In this document: positions 1 through 7,660 of the stretch, in pieces
Layout of the letters: each line of letters starts with the position of its first letter
Position numbering within the stretch: position 1 is the first letter of the stretch
Assembly: GCA_019308985.1 (NCBI GenBank)
Contig: JAFDHB010000131.1
Location: 1 to 12,441, forward strand
Source of the DNA: Deltaproteobacteria bacterium
GTDB taxonomy: Bacteria > Desulfobacterota > DSM-4660 > Desulfatiglandales > HGW-15
DNA: 12,441 bases
Direction of reading: 5' to 3'
Notes under the pieces: model-generated
Database searches by the model: none
What the model was told of the DNA's origin: nothing
The model's input: only the letters and a program-made list of their open reading frames with translations
Translations under genes and position numbers: made by a program

Positions 1-134
1 GAGATCCCGTTTTCTTCCTCCCTCTCTTCCCTGGAACCCACGTTGACCCATATTCCAAGGGACAGGGATTGGAAATGACTGAGGCTCTCTGTAACTATCC
101 TGACTCCATTTTCCAGAATGGTCTTACGATACAT
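1..134 (-). CDS. M16-family zinc metalloprotease (processing-peptidase-like), N-terminal fragment
   Basis: Only the first 44 codons are inside the window; the gene leaves through position 1. The visible protein begins [18 protein letters not shown] and continues with a stretch of the type [13 protein letters not shown]...NGI. This is the characteristic N-terminus of M16 peptidases related to the mitochondrial processing peptidase beta subunit and bacterial YmxG/PqqL-like proteins. The HxxEH zinc motif would follow just beyond the window. The ATG (134-132) lies inside the last codons of pnp, an 11-bp overlap in a different frame, which suggests translational coupling. No strong ribosome binding site precedes it. 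An M16 protease directly after pnp is a familiar arrangement in deltaproteobacteria and Firmicutes. Its substrate cannot be inferred from this fragment. Confidence 0.85.
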   Translation of the reverse strand, partial: MYRKTILENGVRIVTESLSHFQSLSLGIWVNVGSREEREEENGI

Positions 135-2223
135 CGTCAAGGCTTTCGTCTAAAGCGGCTTTCCGCGAAAGTGAGATCTTTCCGTTCTTGTCCACATCGA
201 GCACCTTCACCAGCACCTCATCGCCCTCCTTGAGGACGTCGCTTACCTTGGCCACTCTCTCCTTGTCCAGCTGGGAAATATGTATCAAGCCGTCCGTTCC
301 GGGAAATATCTCAACAAAGGCCCCAAAATCCATGATCTTGACCACCTTGCCCATGTAAAGCTTGCCGATCTCCGCGTCCTGGATTATGTTGCTTATCATT
401 TCCACCGCCTTCTTTGATTTCTCCTTGTCAGGCGTGGCTATCACCACCTTGCCATCAGGGTCCACATCGATCTTTGCTTCTGTGGTCGCAGATATCTCCC
501 TTATGACTTTACCTCCTGGGCCGATAAGGGCCCTGACCTTCTCTGGTTTTATCTCGATGGTTGTTATCACCGGGGCATATTTGGATACGTCAGACCTTGG
601 CTTTGGCATGGTCTTTCGCATCTTCTCCAGGATGAACAGCCTGGCCTCCTTAGCCTGTGCCAGGGCCTTCTGCATCACCTCCCTGGTCACCCCGTCTATC
701 TTTATATCCATTTGCAGGGCGGTGATCCCGTCTTTGGTCCCGGCCACCTTAAAGTCCATGTCCCCGTAATGATCTTCATCCCCGATAATATCGGTGAGTA
801 TGCCCGTCTTATCTCCATCTGACACCAGACCCATGGCTACGCCTGCGACCGCCTCCTTGATGGGCACGCCTGCGTCCATCAGCGAGAGTGACCCTCCGCA
901 GACGCTGGCCATTGAAGAAGATCCATTGGATTCCAGAATCTCTGAGACCACCCTGACAGTGTATACAAAATCTTCCTTTGAAGGCAGGACCGGGAGTAAG
1001 GCCCTCCTTGCCAGGGCGCCGTGCCCTATCTCTCTCCTGCCGGGTCCGGTCAGCCTCCTGGCTTCGCCCACGCTGTAGGGTGGGAAATTGTAATGGAATA
1101 TAAAATTCCGGAAAGTTTCGCCGTAAATGGTTTCTATTCTTTGATCATCCATACCCGTTCCCAGGGTAGTCAATACCAGGGCCTGGGTCTCCCCCCTCGT
1201 AAAGAGGGCTGAGCCATGGACCCTCGGCAGGACGCTGACCAGGCACTCGAGGGGCCTGACCTCGGTAAAGGATCTCCCGTCAATTCGTTTGCCTTCATTG
1301 AGGATAAGATTGCGCACCATCTCCTTCTCAAGGTCATCAATTGCTTCTCTTATCCGGGATTCCCTGCCTTCGTAATCCTCTGAAAGGGTATCCAGGACTT
1401 TCTTGTAGACTTCATCTCTCTTCTTCTGTCGCGGTTTCTTCTCCTCAGTCCTTATCACTTCCTTGAGCAAAGGTGCGGCGATTTCACTGACCTTTGCCTC
1501 CAGTTCCTGGTCCTGCCCGGTGTCATGGACTTCTCTCTTGGGCTGACCGACCTCCAGTTTCATCTTTTCCTGGACTTCAAGCATGGGCTGCAAAGCCTCA
1601 TGCCCATAAAAGATGGCATCTATCATGTCCTCTTCTTTAGCGAAGTCCGCACCACCTTCTACCATCACGACAGCGGACCGGTTGCCTGCAACGATCAGGT
1701 TTATGTCACTTTTCTCCTGTTGGCTCCTGGTGGGATTGGCAACGAATTTTCCGTCGATCCGTCCTACCCTGACCGCGGCGATGGGGCCGTCGAACGGCAC
1801 ATCGGAAACCTCGAGTGCAGCTGAGGCCCCGAATATGGCAAGGATGTCAGCCTCATTTTCCTTGTCCGTGGATAGGACAGTGGCAATGATCTGTGTTTCA
1901 TAGAAATAGTTATTCGGAAACAATGGACGAAGGGGCCTGTCTATCAACCGGGATATAAGCGTCTCTTGTTCGCTCGGCCTTCCCATATCCCTTCTAAAAT
2001 AGTTACCTGGAATCCTGCCCCCCGCATAGGACATCTCCTGGTATTCAACGGTCAAAGGCAAGAAATCAATCCCTTCCCTGATCTCGTCAGTTGAGACCAC
2101 GCTCACCAGTACCACGGTCTCACCCATGGACACCACAACAGAACCACTGGCCTGCTTGGCGATACGTCCTGTCTCCACATAAAGGGTCTTACCATTAATG
2201 TCTACTGTATAGTTACTAATCAT
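124..2223 (-). CDS. pnp: Polyribonucleotide nucleotidyltransferase (PNPase)
   Basis: PNPase degrades RNA 3'-to-5' by phosphorolysis, releasing nucleoside diphosphates, and can also add 3' tails; it acts as a cytoplasmic trimer. The 699-residue length is normal. Visible order: first RNase PH domain (about 1-145) with [15 protein letters not shown] near 73-87, an alpha-helical linker with a very charged segment (about 240-300), and the second, catalytic RNase PH domain (about 310-540). A KH domain follows (about 552-613, with [10 protein letters not shown] near 568-577), then an S1 domain (about 620-692, with [13 protein letters not shown]). Catalytic features are present: the [10 protein letters not shown] phosphate-binding loop (431-440) and the [12 protein letters not shown] motif, placing the metal/catalytic acids at D484 and D490 and the lysine at K492. 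It lies 86 bp after rpsO, the classic rpsO-pnp pair. AAGGA sits 11 nt before the ATG. Confidence 0.98.
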   Translation of the reverse strand: MISNYTVDINGKTLYVETGRIAKQASGSVVVSMGETVVLVSVVSTDEIREGIDFLPLTVEYQEMSYAGGRIPGNYFRRDMGRPSEQETLISRLIDRPLRPLFPNNYFYETQIIATVLSTDKENEADILAIFGASAALEVSDVPFDGPIAAVRVGRIDGKFVANPTRSQQEKSDINLIVAGNRSAVVMVEGGADFAKEEDMIDAIFYGHEALQPMLEVQEKMKLEVGQPKREVHDTGQDQELEAKVSEIAAPLLKEVIRTEEKKPRQKKRDEVYKKVLDTLSEDYEGRESRIREAIDDLEKEMVRNLILNEGKRIDGRSFTEVRPLECLVSVLPRVHGSALFTRGETQALVLTTLGTGMDDQRIETIYGETFRNFIFHYNFPPYSVGEARRLTGPGRREIGHGALARRALLPVLPSKEDFVYTVRVVSEILESNGSSSMASVCGGSLSLMDAGVPIKEAVAGVAMGLVSDGDKTGILTDIIGDEDHYGDMDFKVAGTKDGITALQMDIKIDGVTREVMQKALAQAKEARLFILEKMRKTMPKPRSDVSKYAPVITTIEIKPEKVRALIGPGGKVIREISATTEAKIDVDPDGKVVIATPDKEKSKKAVEMISNIIQDAEIGKLYMGKVVKIMDFGAFVEIFPGTDGLIHISQLDKERVAKVSDVLKEGDEVLVKVLDVDKNGKISLSRKAALDESLDDVS

Positions 2224-2309
2224 TTCTCAAATCATCCTTTCCTGAAATAGGAATAAACCTACCCGCTCTCATGGCTCCCCTGGGGATCCTCTTGACAGTA
2301 GGCCGAAAT
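2224..2309 (-). promoter_or_regulatory. rpsO-pnp intergenic stem-loop (candidate pnp leader control element)
   Basis: The 86-bp spacer can fold in the minus-strand transcript. A 5-bp outer pairing joins CCTAC (transcript 5' side, 2302-2298) to GTAGG (2262-2258). Inside it is a compact hairpin built from GGATCCC and GGGAGCC (2289-2273). There is no U-tract, so it does not look like a rho-independent terminator. In E. coli the same position carries a structured pnp leader cut by RNase III, through which PNPase represses its own synthesis. A similar role here is inference from position and foldability only. Confidence 0.35.
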
Positions 2310-2579
2310 TTACTTTCTAAGGCCTAGTTCCTTTATTATTCTTTGATATCTCTCCTTGTCGGTTCGCTTGAGGTAGTTGAGCAATCTCCTCCGTTGACCC
2401 ACCAGCTTGAGGAGTCCTCTCCTTGAATGGTGGTCCTTCTTGTGTACCTTGAAATGATCCGTGAGATAATTTATCCGGTTACTCAAGAGCGCTATCTGCA
2501 CCTCGGACGAACCTGTGTCTTTTTCATGAATCTTGAACCGTTCAATAATTACTTTCTTGGTTTCAGGGGTTAAAGCCAC
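2310..2579 (-). CDS. rpsO: 30S ribosomal protein S15
   Basis: S15 is a primary-binding protein of the 30S platform that binds the three-way junction in the central domain of 16S rRNA and also contacts 23S rRNA in an intersubunit bridge. From the GTG at 2579 the protein is exactly 89 residues, the standard family length, and starts (M)[12 protein letters not shown]. The conserved [12 protein letters not shown] block lies at about 46-57, followed by [11 protein letters not shown] and a basic tail ending LGLRK. An upstream in-frame TTG at 2597 is possible but would add six residues and would consume the ribosome binding site, so the GTG start is preferred. It sits between truB and pnp, the usual arrangement. 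The upstream gap from truB contains a hairpin repeat (2610-2713). Confidence 0.97.
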   Translation of the reverse strand: MALTPETKKVIIERFKIHEKDTGSSEVQIALLSNRINYLTDHFKVHKKDHHSRRGLLKLVGQRRRLLNYLKRTDKERYQRIIKELGLRK

Positions 2580-2585
2580 TTTCCA

Positions 2586-2594
2586 CACCTCCTT
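2586..2594 (-). promoter_or_regulatory. Strong Shine-Dalgarno of rpsO
   Basis: The minus strand reads AAGGAGGTG here, a full match to the 16S anti-Shine-Dalgarno. Its GGAGG core ends 8 nt before the GTG at 2579. This fixes the rpsO start at GTG rather than the upstream in-frame TTG. Confidence 0.85.
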
Positions 2595-2609
2595 CAAATA
2601 TTGATGAAC

Positions 2610-2713
2610 TCGTAAAAAGTCGAAATTGGGATGGCAAAGTAAAAAGCTTCAAGTTCAAGGCGCGCGAATCTCGTGTGATGAGGCGTACTTACCGTACGCC
2701 GCAATCACAACGA
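2610..2713 (+). repeat. Hairpin repeat element, copy A (truncated at the truB end)
   Basis: This non-coding element lies between truB and rpsO. It begins with the terminal sequence TCGTAAAAAGTC (2610-2621). Its block 2623-2713 is repeated in inverted orientation at 7066-7156: same length (91 bp), no gaps and 5 mismatches by my hand alignment. The centre folds as GGCGTAC-ttacc-GTACGCC (2682-2700), flanked by a second pairing of GTGAT with ATCAC. The outer pairing seen in copy B (ATCTCGT with ACGAGAT) is broken here, because homology stops at 2713 inside the last codons of truB. It encodes nothing convincing. The small size, inverted termini and lack of coding suggest a MITE- or REP-like element; the mobilising enzyme is unknown. 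Confidence 0.8.
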
Positions 2714-3622
2714 CAATATCTCTAACCTATCTTCAATACCGGTCACCTCGTCGGGAACCCGAGCTATGGCGACCAGTTCTTCATCCTTCAGGAGTTTTAT
2801 CTCTCCCTTAGGGCTATCCAAATGTGCTCCCCCAGGGATCAACTCCCTCATCCTGGGTTGATAACCGTTTCTGATCTTCTCCGCCAACTTGCCGCTTATA
2901 CTGACACCCTCGACATGTGGTAGAGCGCGAGACAGGGGTATTATCCTCTGCTTCAAGAATTCCCTGAGAGATGGCCCCTGCTCCTCCTTGATACTGACAG
3001 CCTCCCCTAATTCAAAGGGGCCGCAAGATTCCCTTCTTAATGCTATCAGATGTGCCCCTGGGCCCAAGGCCCTCCCAAAGTCGGAAACAAGGGCCCTTAT
3101 GTAGGTTCCTCCCGAGCAAACGACCTGTATGGTAACCTCCGGGAGGTCTATTGCCGGTATGTCAAAGGAATGAACCTTGACCTTCCTTGCTCCCAGTTCA
3201 ACCTCGATCCCTTTGCGGGCATATTCATAGGCCCTCTTGCCCTCGTATCTGACTGCCGAGAACTTGGGCGGGACCTGCTCTATGTCTCCAACAAAATCCC
3301 TTGCCTTCTCCCTGAGGAAGTCCAGGCCATATTCAGGCACCGGCCTCACATTCAAGACCGTGCCGTTCAAATCCTGGGTATCCGTTTCAATACCCAGCCT
3401 CAAGGTGCCCGCGTATTTCTTTTTGAGCGGCATCAAATAGGGGAAAAGCTTTGTCCCTTGGCCGAGAAGGATGATCAGCAGTCCCGTTGCAAAGGGATCC
3501 AACGTGCCTGCATGGCCCACCTTCTTGGCCCCAAGTATCCTTCCCACCTTCCTTGCCGCCTCGAATGAGGTTTCGCCCGCTTTCTTGTCAATGAGGATGA
3601 TTCCGTCGCAAGAATTTCCCAT
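2705..3622 (-). CDS. truB: tRNA pseudouridine(55) synthase
   Basis: TruB isomerises U55 to pseudouridine in the T-loop of nearly all tRNAs and also acts as a tRNA folding chaperone. The 305-residue protein begins (MGNSCD)GIILIDKKAGETSF. It carries the catalytic motif GHAGTLDPFATGLL (37-50) with the nucleophilic aspartate at D42. The KKKYAG segment (about 67-72) and the CSGGTYIRAL motif (about 169-178) are also present. A PUA-like C-terminal region follows from about residue 235. It starts 14 bp after rbfA with no clear Shine-Dalgarno, so coupling to rbfA is likely. Odd feature: the final codons TCG TTG TGA (2713-2705) lie wholly inside the end of a repeat element. The natural C-terminus has therefore probably been replaced by a few repeat-derived residues. 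The domain content appears complete. Confidence 0.97.
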   Translation of the reverse strand: MGNSCDGIILIDKKAGETSFEAARKVGRILGAKKVGHAGTLDPFATGLLIILLGQGTKLFPYLMPLKKKYAGTLRLGIETDTQDLNGTVLNVRPVPEYGLDFLREKARDFVGDIEQVPPKFSAVRYEGKRAYEYARKGIEVELGARKVKVHSFDIPAIDLPEVTIQVVCSGGTYIRALVSDFGRALGPGAHLIALRRESCGPFELGEAVSIKEEQGPSLREFLKQRIIPLSRALPHVEGVSISGKLAEKIRNGYQPRMRELIPGGAHLDSPKGEIKLLKDEELVAIARVPDEVTGIEDRLEILSL

Positions 3623-3636
3623 AGAGCCATTGCAGC

Positions 3637-3996
3637 TTATTTATCTTCTCCCTCCCTATTGAGCTTCTCAAAGAGCCTCTTTAAGTGTTCCCCCATCTCC
3701 AGGGATGGATCATGTCTAAAAATCAAGTCCGGCATGTATTTCAGCTCCAACCTTCGCCCTATCTCACGCTTGATAAAACCCTTGGCACTGTTGAGGCCTG
3801 CCTCGGCCTCCCGGACGTCTTTGTCATCTCCGTAAACGCTAAAGTAGACCCTTGCGCACTTGAGGTCATTACTCAGGTGGACTGCGGTCACGGTCGTCTT
3901 CCTGACCCTCGGATCCCTTACTTTCCTTGAAAGCAGATCCGCTATCTCCCTCAAGATCTGGTCTCCTACCCTGACAGCCCGTTTGCCGGCCAGCAT
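3637..3996 (-). CDS. rbfA: 30S ribosome-binding factor A
   Basis: RbfA binds immature 30S subunits near the 5' end of 16S rRNA (helix 1) and helps late maturation, notably during cold adaptation. From the ATG at 3996 it is 119 residues and begins MLAGKRAVRVGDQILREIAD, matching the family's start. The middle has DPRVRKTTVTAVHLSNDLK and the type-II KH region SAKGFIKREIGRRLELKYMPDLIF (about 70-93), then HDPSLEMG. A longer version starting at 4035 would extend well back into ylxP and adds residues with no family likeness. The GAGG at 4005-4002, five nt before the ATG, supports the shorter one. It follows the ylxP stop by 7 bp and precedes truB by 14 bp. The nrnA/DHH phosphoesterase gene often found between rbfA and truB in deltaproteobacteria is absent. 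Confidence 0.95.
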   Translation of the reverse strand: MLAGKRAVRVGDQILREIADLLSRKVRDPRVRKTTVTAVHLSNDLKCARVYFSVYGDDKDVREAEAGLNSAKGFIKREIGRRLELKYMPDLIFRHDPSLEMGEHLKRLFEKLNREGEDK

Positions 3997-4001
3997 ATTT
4001 G

Positions 4002-4005
4002 CCTC
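4002..4005 (-). promoter_or_regulatory. Shine-Dalgarno of rbfA overlapping the ylxP stop
   Basis: The minus strand reads TGAGGCAAATATG: the GAGG shares two bases with the TGA stop of ylxP and lies 5 nt before the rbfA ATG. It decides the rbfA start and implies termination-reinitiation coupling between ylxP and rbfA. Confidence 0.65.
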
Positions 4006-4291
4006 ACATGTTAATGATCTCGATTCTCGAATCAACTATCTCCGCTAGATAAAGCGATTCCAGAAAGATGATGACATTGTTCAATGTGGCGTCGATGTGA
4101 CGTCTGTCGTTCCCTATCGCACTGACTCCCAGTTCTATCTTCTGCCATTTGTCGTTCGAGCCTGTCTCGGCAATGGCCACATTGAACCTGTGCTTGACCT
4201 TGTTCACCATGCTTTTCACCACCTTCCTCTTCCCTTTCAGGGAGCGGTTTTCGTGAAGGTGGAGCTCAATCTTGCATGTTCCAACGACCAT
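4004..4291 (-). CDS. ylxP: DUF503 family protein (YlxP-like), probable ribosome-assembly factor
   Basis: A 95-residue protein beginning MVVGTCKIELHLHENRSLKG, the characteristic DUF503 opening: a beta strand followed by the SLKGKR motif (17-22). It continues with KVKHRFNVAIAE (31-42), then the strand KIELGVSAIGNDRRHID (51-67) and a C-terminal helix/strand. DUF503 proteins are small ferredoxin-like folds nearly always encoded between infB and rbfA. A role in 30S biogenesis has been reported or proposed for the Bacillus member. Here the ATG at 4291 lies 4 nt after the infB stop, with GGAG about 10 nt upstream inside infB. A longer reading from 4345 would overlap infB for 50 bp and adds residues unlike the family. 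The family call is confident, but the molecular role is inferred from context. Confidence 0.92.
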   Translation of the reverse strand: MVVGTCKIELHLHENRSLKGKRKVVKSMVNKVKHRFNVAIAETGSNDKWQKIELGVSAIGNDRRHIDATLNNVIIFLESLYLAEIVDSRIEIINM

Positions 4292-4295
4292 CTGC

Positions 4296-7001
4296 TTACA
4301 GCTCCGCGGCGATCTCTTCGACTTGGTAAAACTCCAACACGTCACCGGGTTTTATGTCTTGGAAATTCTCAAGCACCAGCCCGCATTCATATCCGGCCTG
4401 AACCTCCTTGACATCATCCTTGAATCTCTTCAACGACGAAAGTTTCCCGTCATAGATTACCACTTCATCCCTCAAGAGCCTGATCTTTGCATTCCTTTCC
4501 ACACGTCCGTCCGTCACATAGCAGCCGGCCACAGCTCCCACCTTGGGAACGTGAAAGGTCTCCTTGATCTCGGCCCGCCCCATGACGTTTTCTTTTCGAA
4601 TCGGCTCAAGAAGCCCTGACATTGCCGCCCGTATATCCTTGATGACGTTGTAAATAACGTCGTAGTATCGAACATCCACCTTTTCCCTTTCAACTATCTC
4701 CCTTACCCTTGGGTTAGCCCTGACGTTGAAACCGATTATTATGGCACCGGATGCAGACGCAAGCATAACGTCCGACTCTGTAATGGCGCCTGTAGAAGAA
4801 TGAATGATCTTCAATTTCACTTCGTCCGTGCTCAGTTTCAGCAATGAATCGGAAAGGGCCTCAAGGGAGCCCTGTACGTCCGCCTTGATTATGATGTTCA
4901 GCTCCTTGACCTCGCCTTCCTTTATCCTCTGGAACAAGTCATCAAGGCTCACGATCCCTCGTCTTTCCGCTTCCCCGGTTCTTGCTTTCTCCTGCCTATA
5001 AGACATAATCTGTTTTGCCTTTTTCTCATCCTCCACGACTATGAACTCGTCTCCAGCCATGGGGACACCTGAGATGCCGTATACTTCCACTGGAACAGAA
5101 GGGCCGGCGGACTTGATCTTCTTGCCGCGGTTGTTGAGCATGGCCCTGACCCTCCCGTAACACTCTCCGCACACAAAGTGGTCTCCCTGGTGCAGGGCCC
5201 CGTTCTTGATAAGCACGGTAGCCACCGAACCCTTGCTCTTGTCCAGTTTGGCCTCGACAACCACACCTCTGGCAGGTTTGTTCGGATTAGCTTTCAACTC
5301 AAGGAGTTCTGCTTGCAACTGTATGAGCTCCAGCAATTCGTCTACCCCCTCGCCTGTCTTTGCCGAAACATGGCCAAAGATCGTATCTCCACCCCATTCT
5401 TCAGGTACAAGACCCAGCTCCGCCAGTTCTCGTGTTACCTTTTCTATGTCGGCGTCCGGTTTATCAATCTTGTTAATCGCGACAACTATGGGGATATTGG
5501 CGGCCCGGGCGTGGTTGATTGCCTCCTTAGTCTGTGGCATTACCCCGTCGTCCGCAGCCACCACCAGCACGATGATGTCTGTCACTTTCGCTCCCCGGGC
5601 CCTCATGGCCGTGAAGGCCTCGTGTCCGGGAGTGTCAAGGAAGACGATATCTCCACCCTCTCTTTCAACATAGTACGCCCCGATATGCTGCGTTATTCCT
5701 CCGGACTCTCCCGCGATGATATTGGAGTGTCGGATATAATCCAACAAGGAGGTTTTCCCGTGATCCACATGACCCATTATGGTCACTACAGGGGGTCTCG
5801 GCAGAAGGTCCTCGGGTCTATCCTCCGTATCTGCAATAAGAGCATCTATTTCAAACTCATCCCTCTCAAGCTCATAACCGAATTCGTCGGCCACCAGAGA
5901 CGCTGTCTCAAAATCAATAGGATTGTTTATGGTGACCATTACCCCCATGGAAATAAGTTGCTTTATCAATTCTGCAGCCTTGACGCCCATCGCCTTGGCA
6001 AGCTCTGCCACGGTAACCGTCTCCTGCACCTTTATTCTTCTCTTGATGGCCTTTGGTGTGGTGATCTCCGTTTGTCTTATCTTCTTCTTGGCCTCCTTGA
6101 GGGATGCAACATCCTTCTTCTTTCTCTTAGGAACCCTTCCCTCGTAGAGATCGGCCCTCTCGAATACTTCGATCTTCTTGTGGCGGATAGAAGCCTTGGG
6201 TACTTCCTCCACCTTTAGGCCCCGCTTCTTGTCCTTCTTTTTTCTGGCAGGCTTTTCTTTCGTCTCTTCGACCGGGATGACTTCCGGTGTCTTCTCCACA
6301 ACAGGGGGCGTCAACTCGATTTGAGCAGCTCCTTTCGCTTTTTCCTTTTCGGCCCTCTCTTCTCCCTTCTCCGGCTCCTTCTCTTTCTTCTTGATAAGGG
6401 CCTTGAGAGGCCCTTGTTCAGGCCCCCTAATGATTCTGGCAGGTTGATCGATTTTTTTCTTCCTGGCCTTCTTGCGCTTCTCCCCGGCCTTGGTCTCTAC
6501 ATGCGATTTTTCCTCTTCCTGGGCCGCTCCCTCTTTCACCTTTGTTTCACCTGTTTCCGCCTCCGCAGGAGCCTTCTCCCTTTCCTGTTTCCCGTGAACT
6601 GCGTCAAGGTCAGAAGGTCCGGCTTCCGGTGGTGCCTCCGCCATCTTCTCGGCGGCAGGTGCCTTACCTGGCCTTTCGGGTTCTATTTTCGCCGGTTGAT
6701 CTGCCCCCTTTCCCTTGACCGCAGCTTCAGCCTGGGCCTCCGTCTCTACCGTCTCAGGCCTGGGGCCTTCCACTCTGACGGTCCTCTTCCTCCGCCGAAT
6801 GACGGTGGGCTTTATCCTCTTTTCTTCTATGACCTCTGATACCTTACCGTTGAAAATGTCCCTCGCCTTGGCCACGGCATCTTCATCCAGGGTGCTCATG
6901 TAGTTCTTGATATCCATGCCCCCTGCCTTGAGCTTCTCAACCAGCGCCTTGCTGTCCGTGTTTAGTTCTTTGGCCAATTCGTAGACCCTGACTTTAGCCA
7001 T
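4296..7001 (-). CDS. infB: Translation initiation factor IF-2
   Basis: IF-2 is the GTPase that brings fMet-tRNA to the 30S subunit and promotes 50S joining. The protein is 901 residues, long but usual for deltaproteobacteria. Order: an N-terminal IF2_N helical domain (about 1-52, [13 protein letters not shown]), a low-complexity Lys/Glu/Ala/Pro-rich linker (about 55-320), and a second IF2_N domain (about 326-378). The G domain begins near 400: G1 GHVDHGKT (410-417), G2 GGITQH (434-439), G3 DTPGH (456-460), G4 NKID (510-513) and G5 SAK (546-548). The beta-barrel and C-terminal fMet-tRNA-binding domains follow and end at EIAAEL. The ATG at 7001 is preceded by GGGGG about 6 nt upstream, a modest ribosome binding site. 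Unlike most junctions here, its start is separated from ylxR by 371 bp containing repeat copy B. Confidence 0.98.
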   Translation of the reverse strand: MAKVRVYELAKELNTDSKALVEKLKAGGMDIKNYMSTLDEDAVAKARDIFNGKVSEVIEEKRIKPTVIRRRKRTVRVEGPRPETVETEAQAEAAVKGKGADQPAKIEPERPGKAPAAEKMAEAPPEAGPSDLDAVHGKQEREKAPAEAETGETKVKEGAAQEEEKSHVETKAGEKRKKARKKKIDQPARIIRGPEQGPLKALIKKKEKEPEKGEERAEKEKAKGAAQIELTPPVVEKTPEVIPVEETKEKPARKKKDKKRGLKVEEVPKASIRHKKIEVFERADLYEGRVPKRKKKDVASLKEAKKKIRQTEITTPKAIKRRIKVQETVTVAELAKAMGVKAAELIKQLISMGVMVTINNPIDFETASLVADEFGYELERDEFEIDALIADTEDRPEDLLPRPPVVTIMGHVDHGKTSLLDYIRHSNIIAGESGGITQHIGAYYVEREGGDIVFLDTPGHEAFTAMRARGAKVTDIIVLVVAADDGVMPQTKEAINHARAANIPIVVAINKIDKPDADIEKVTRELAELGLVPEEWGGDTIFGHVSAKTGEGVDELLELIQLQAELLELKANPNKPARGVVVEAKLDKSKGSVATVLIKNGALHQGDHFVCGECYGRVRAMLNNRGKKIKSAGPSVPVEVYGISGVPMAGDEFIVVEDEKKAKQIMSYRQEKARTGEAERRGIVSLDDLFQRIKEGEVKELNIIIKADVQGSLEALSDSLLKLSTDEVKLKIIHSSTGAITESDVMLASASGAIIIGFNVRANPRVREIVEREKVDVRYYDVIYNVIKDIRAAMSGLLEPIRKENVMGRAEIKETFHVPKVGAVAGCYVTDGRVERNAKIRLLRDEVVIYDGKLSSLKRFKDDVKEVQAGYECGLVLENFQDIKPGDVLEFYQVEEIAAEL

Positions 7002-7030
7002 TCAAACCCCCAAAATAATCTCTGATGGCT

Positions 7031-7169
7031 TCGTAAAAAGTCCAATTTCTGCGTTGCGCTTCATCTCGTTGTGACTGCGGCGTACAATGAGTACGCCTCA
7101 TCACACGAGATTCGCGCGCTTTGAACTTGAAGCTTTTTACTTTGCCATCCCAATTTTGACTCCTCACAA
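7031..7169 (-). repeat. Hairpin repeat element, copy B (near full length)
   Basis: This element lies in the ylxR-infB gap, opposite in orientation to copy A. One terminus is TCGTAAAAAGTC (7031-7042), identical to the outer end of copy A. The other end, read on the minus strand (7169-7158), is TTGTGAGGAGTC, a degraded 8/12 match to the same terminus. The terminal inverted repeat is thus still recognisable. The core 7066-7156 matches copy A at 86 of 91 positions. The centre forms a 49-nt hairpin (7063-7111): ATCTCGT pairs with ACGAGAT, GTGAT with GTCAC (one wobble), and GGCGTAC with GTACGCC around a 5-nt loop. It is transcribed within the operon, so the hairpin would form in the mRNA just upstream of infB. 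Confidence 0.8.
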
Positions 7170-7372
7170 ATCTAGTAATCTCGACAAACTCGCAAAAAAC
7201 GTTGCACACTTGGTGCTTTCGAAAAAGCTCCGGATGCAGGTTGTCCTTGCCAAATCCCACCATCTGGAACGCACAAATCTTCACCCCTCCCCGCCGAACA
7301 CCACCGCCAAAGGACTAAGGACTCCCGTCCCCAGGGAACGTGGGCTCTTACGCATGCATCAAGCTTGATAGT
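7170..7372. other. Unexplained part of the ylxR-infB gap
   Basis: About 200 bp between the end of ylxR and repeat copy B. I see no gene, terminator or convincing promoter. A minus-strand open frame (7284-6994) runs through it into the repeat, but it has no recognisable family and no ribosome binding site. The rplGA/L7Ae-like gene found between ylxR and infB in some Firmicutes is absent. A stretch of the type TTTTTTGCGAGTTTGTCGA (minus strand, about 7198-7180) faintly resembles the flank of copy A, hinting at an older, decayed insertion. Confidence 0.4.
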
Positions 7373-7660
7373 TTACTCTGTGCCATGAATCTTTCCCGTC
7401 TTGAGTTCGGAACTGATTGTCAGGCGTTGGTTGGATCTGAATATCATGCCCAGCTTTCTGTGCTTGAGCAGTCGCTCGAGGCATTCCTCTTTCCTGCAGA
7501 TATATGCCCCCCGTCCCTTCATGTTCCCTCCTTTGTCCATAACAACCTGTCCTTTGGTGTCCACCACAAGCCTGAGAAGTTCATGCTTCGGGCCCTTGGC
7601 CCTGCAGCAAATACAAGTTCGGATCGGGACATGGCCCTTACCCTTCCCCAAGGGCGACAT
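7373..7660 (-). CDS. ylxR: YlxR family (DUF448) RNA-binding protein
   Basis: A 95-residue basic protein with the family signature. It has HVPIRTCICCR (10-20; the usual form is C-x-G-C-R, here CICCR) followed by ELLRLVVD, and GRGAYIC (49-55) followed by EECLERLLKHRKL. YlxR proteins are small RNA-binding, nucleoid/ribosome-associated factors almost always encoded between nusA and infB. A role in RNase P or rRNA processing, or in transcription, has been proposed. The ATG at 7660 lies inside nusA, overlapping its end by 23 bp in another frame. An AAGGAG about 10 nt upstream supports this start, and no alternative start lies before the conserved region. The last 20 or so residues (after about 75) look unconserved. 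Confidence 0.94.
   Translation of the reverse strand: MSPLGKGKGHVPIRTCICCRAKGPKHELLRLVVDTKGQVVMDKGGNMKGRGAYICRKEECLERLLKHRKLGMIFRSNQRLTISSELKTGKIHGTE

Noticed and set aside
2626..2811. A 61-codon plus-strand open frame in the truB-rpsO region
   Set aside because: It is the translation of repeat copy A running into the antisense of truB; no family likeness.
5178..6218. A long (346-codon) open frame antisense to infB
   Set aside because: It is opposite a highly conserved GTPase gene with clear coding constraint. The antisense frame is a by-product of codon bias and resembles nothing known.
6994..7284. A 96-codon minus-strand open frame across the ylxR-infB gap
   Set aside because: More than half of it is repeat copy B read as protein. 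It has no ribosome binding site or recognisable family, and it ends inside the infB start.
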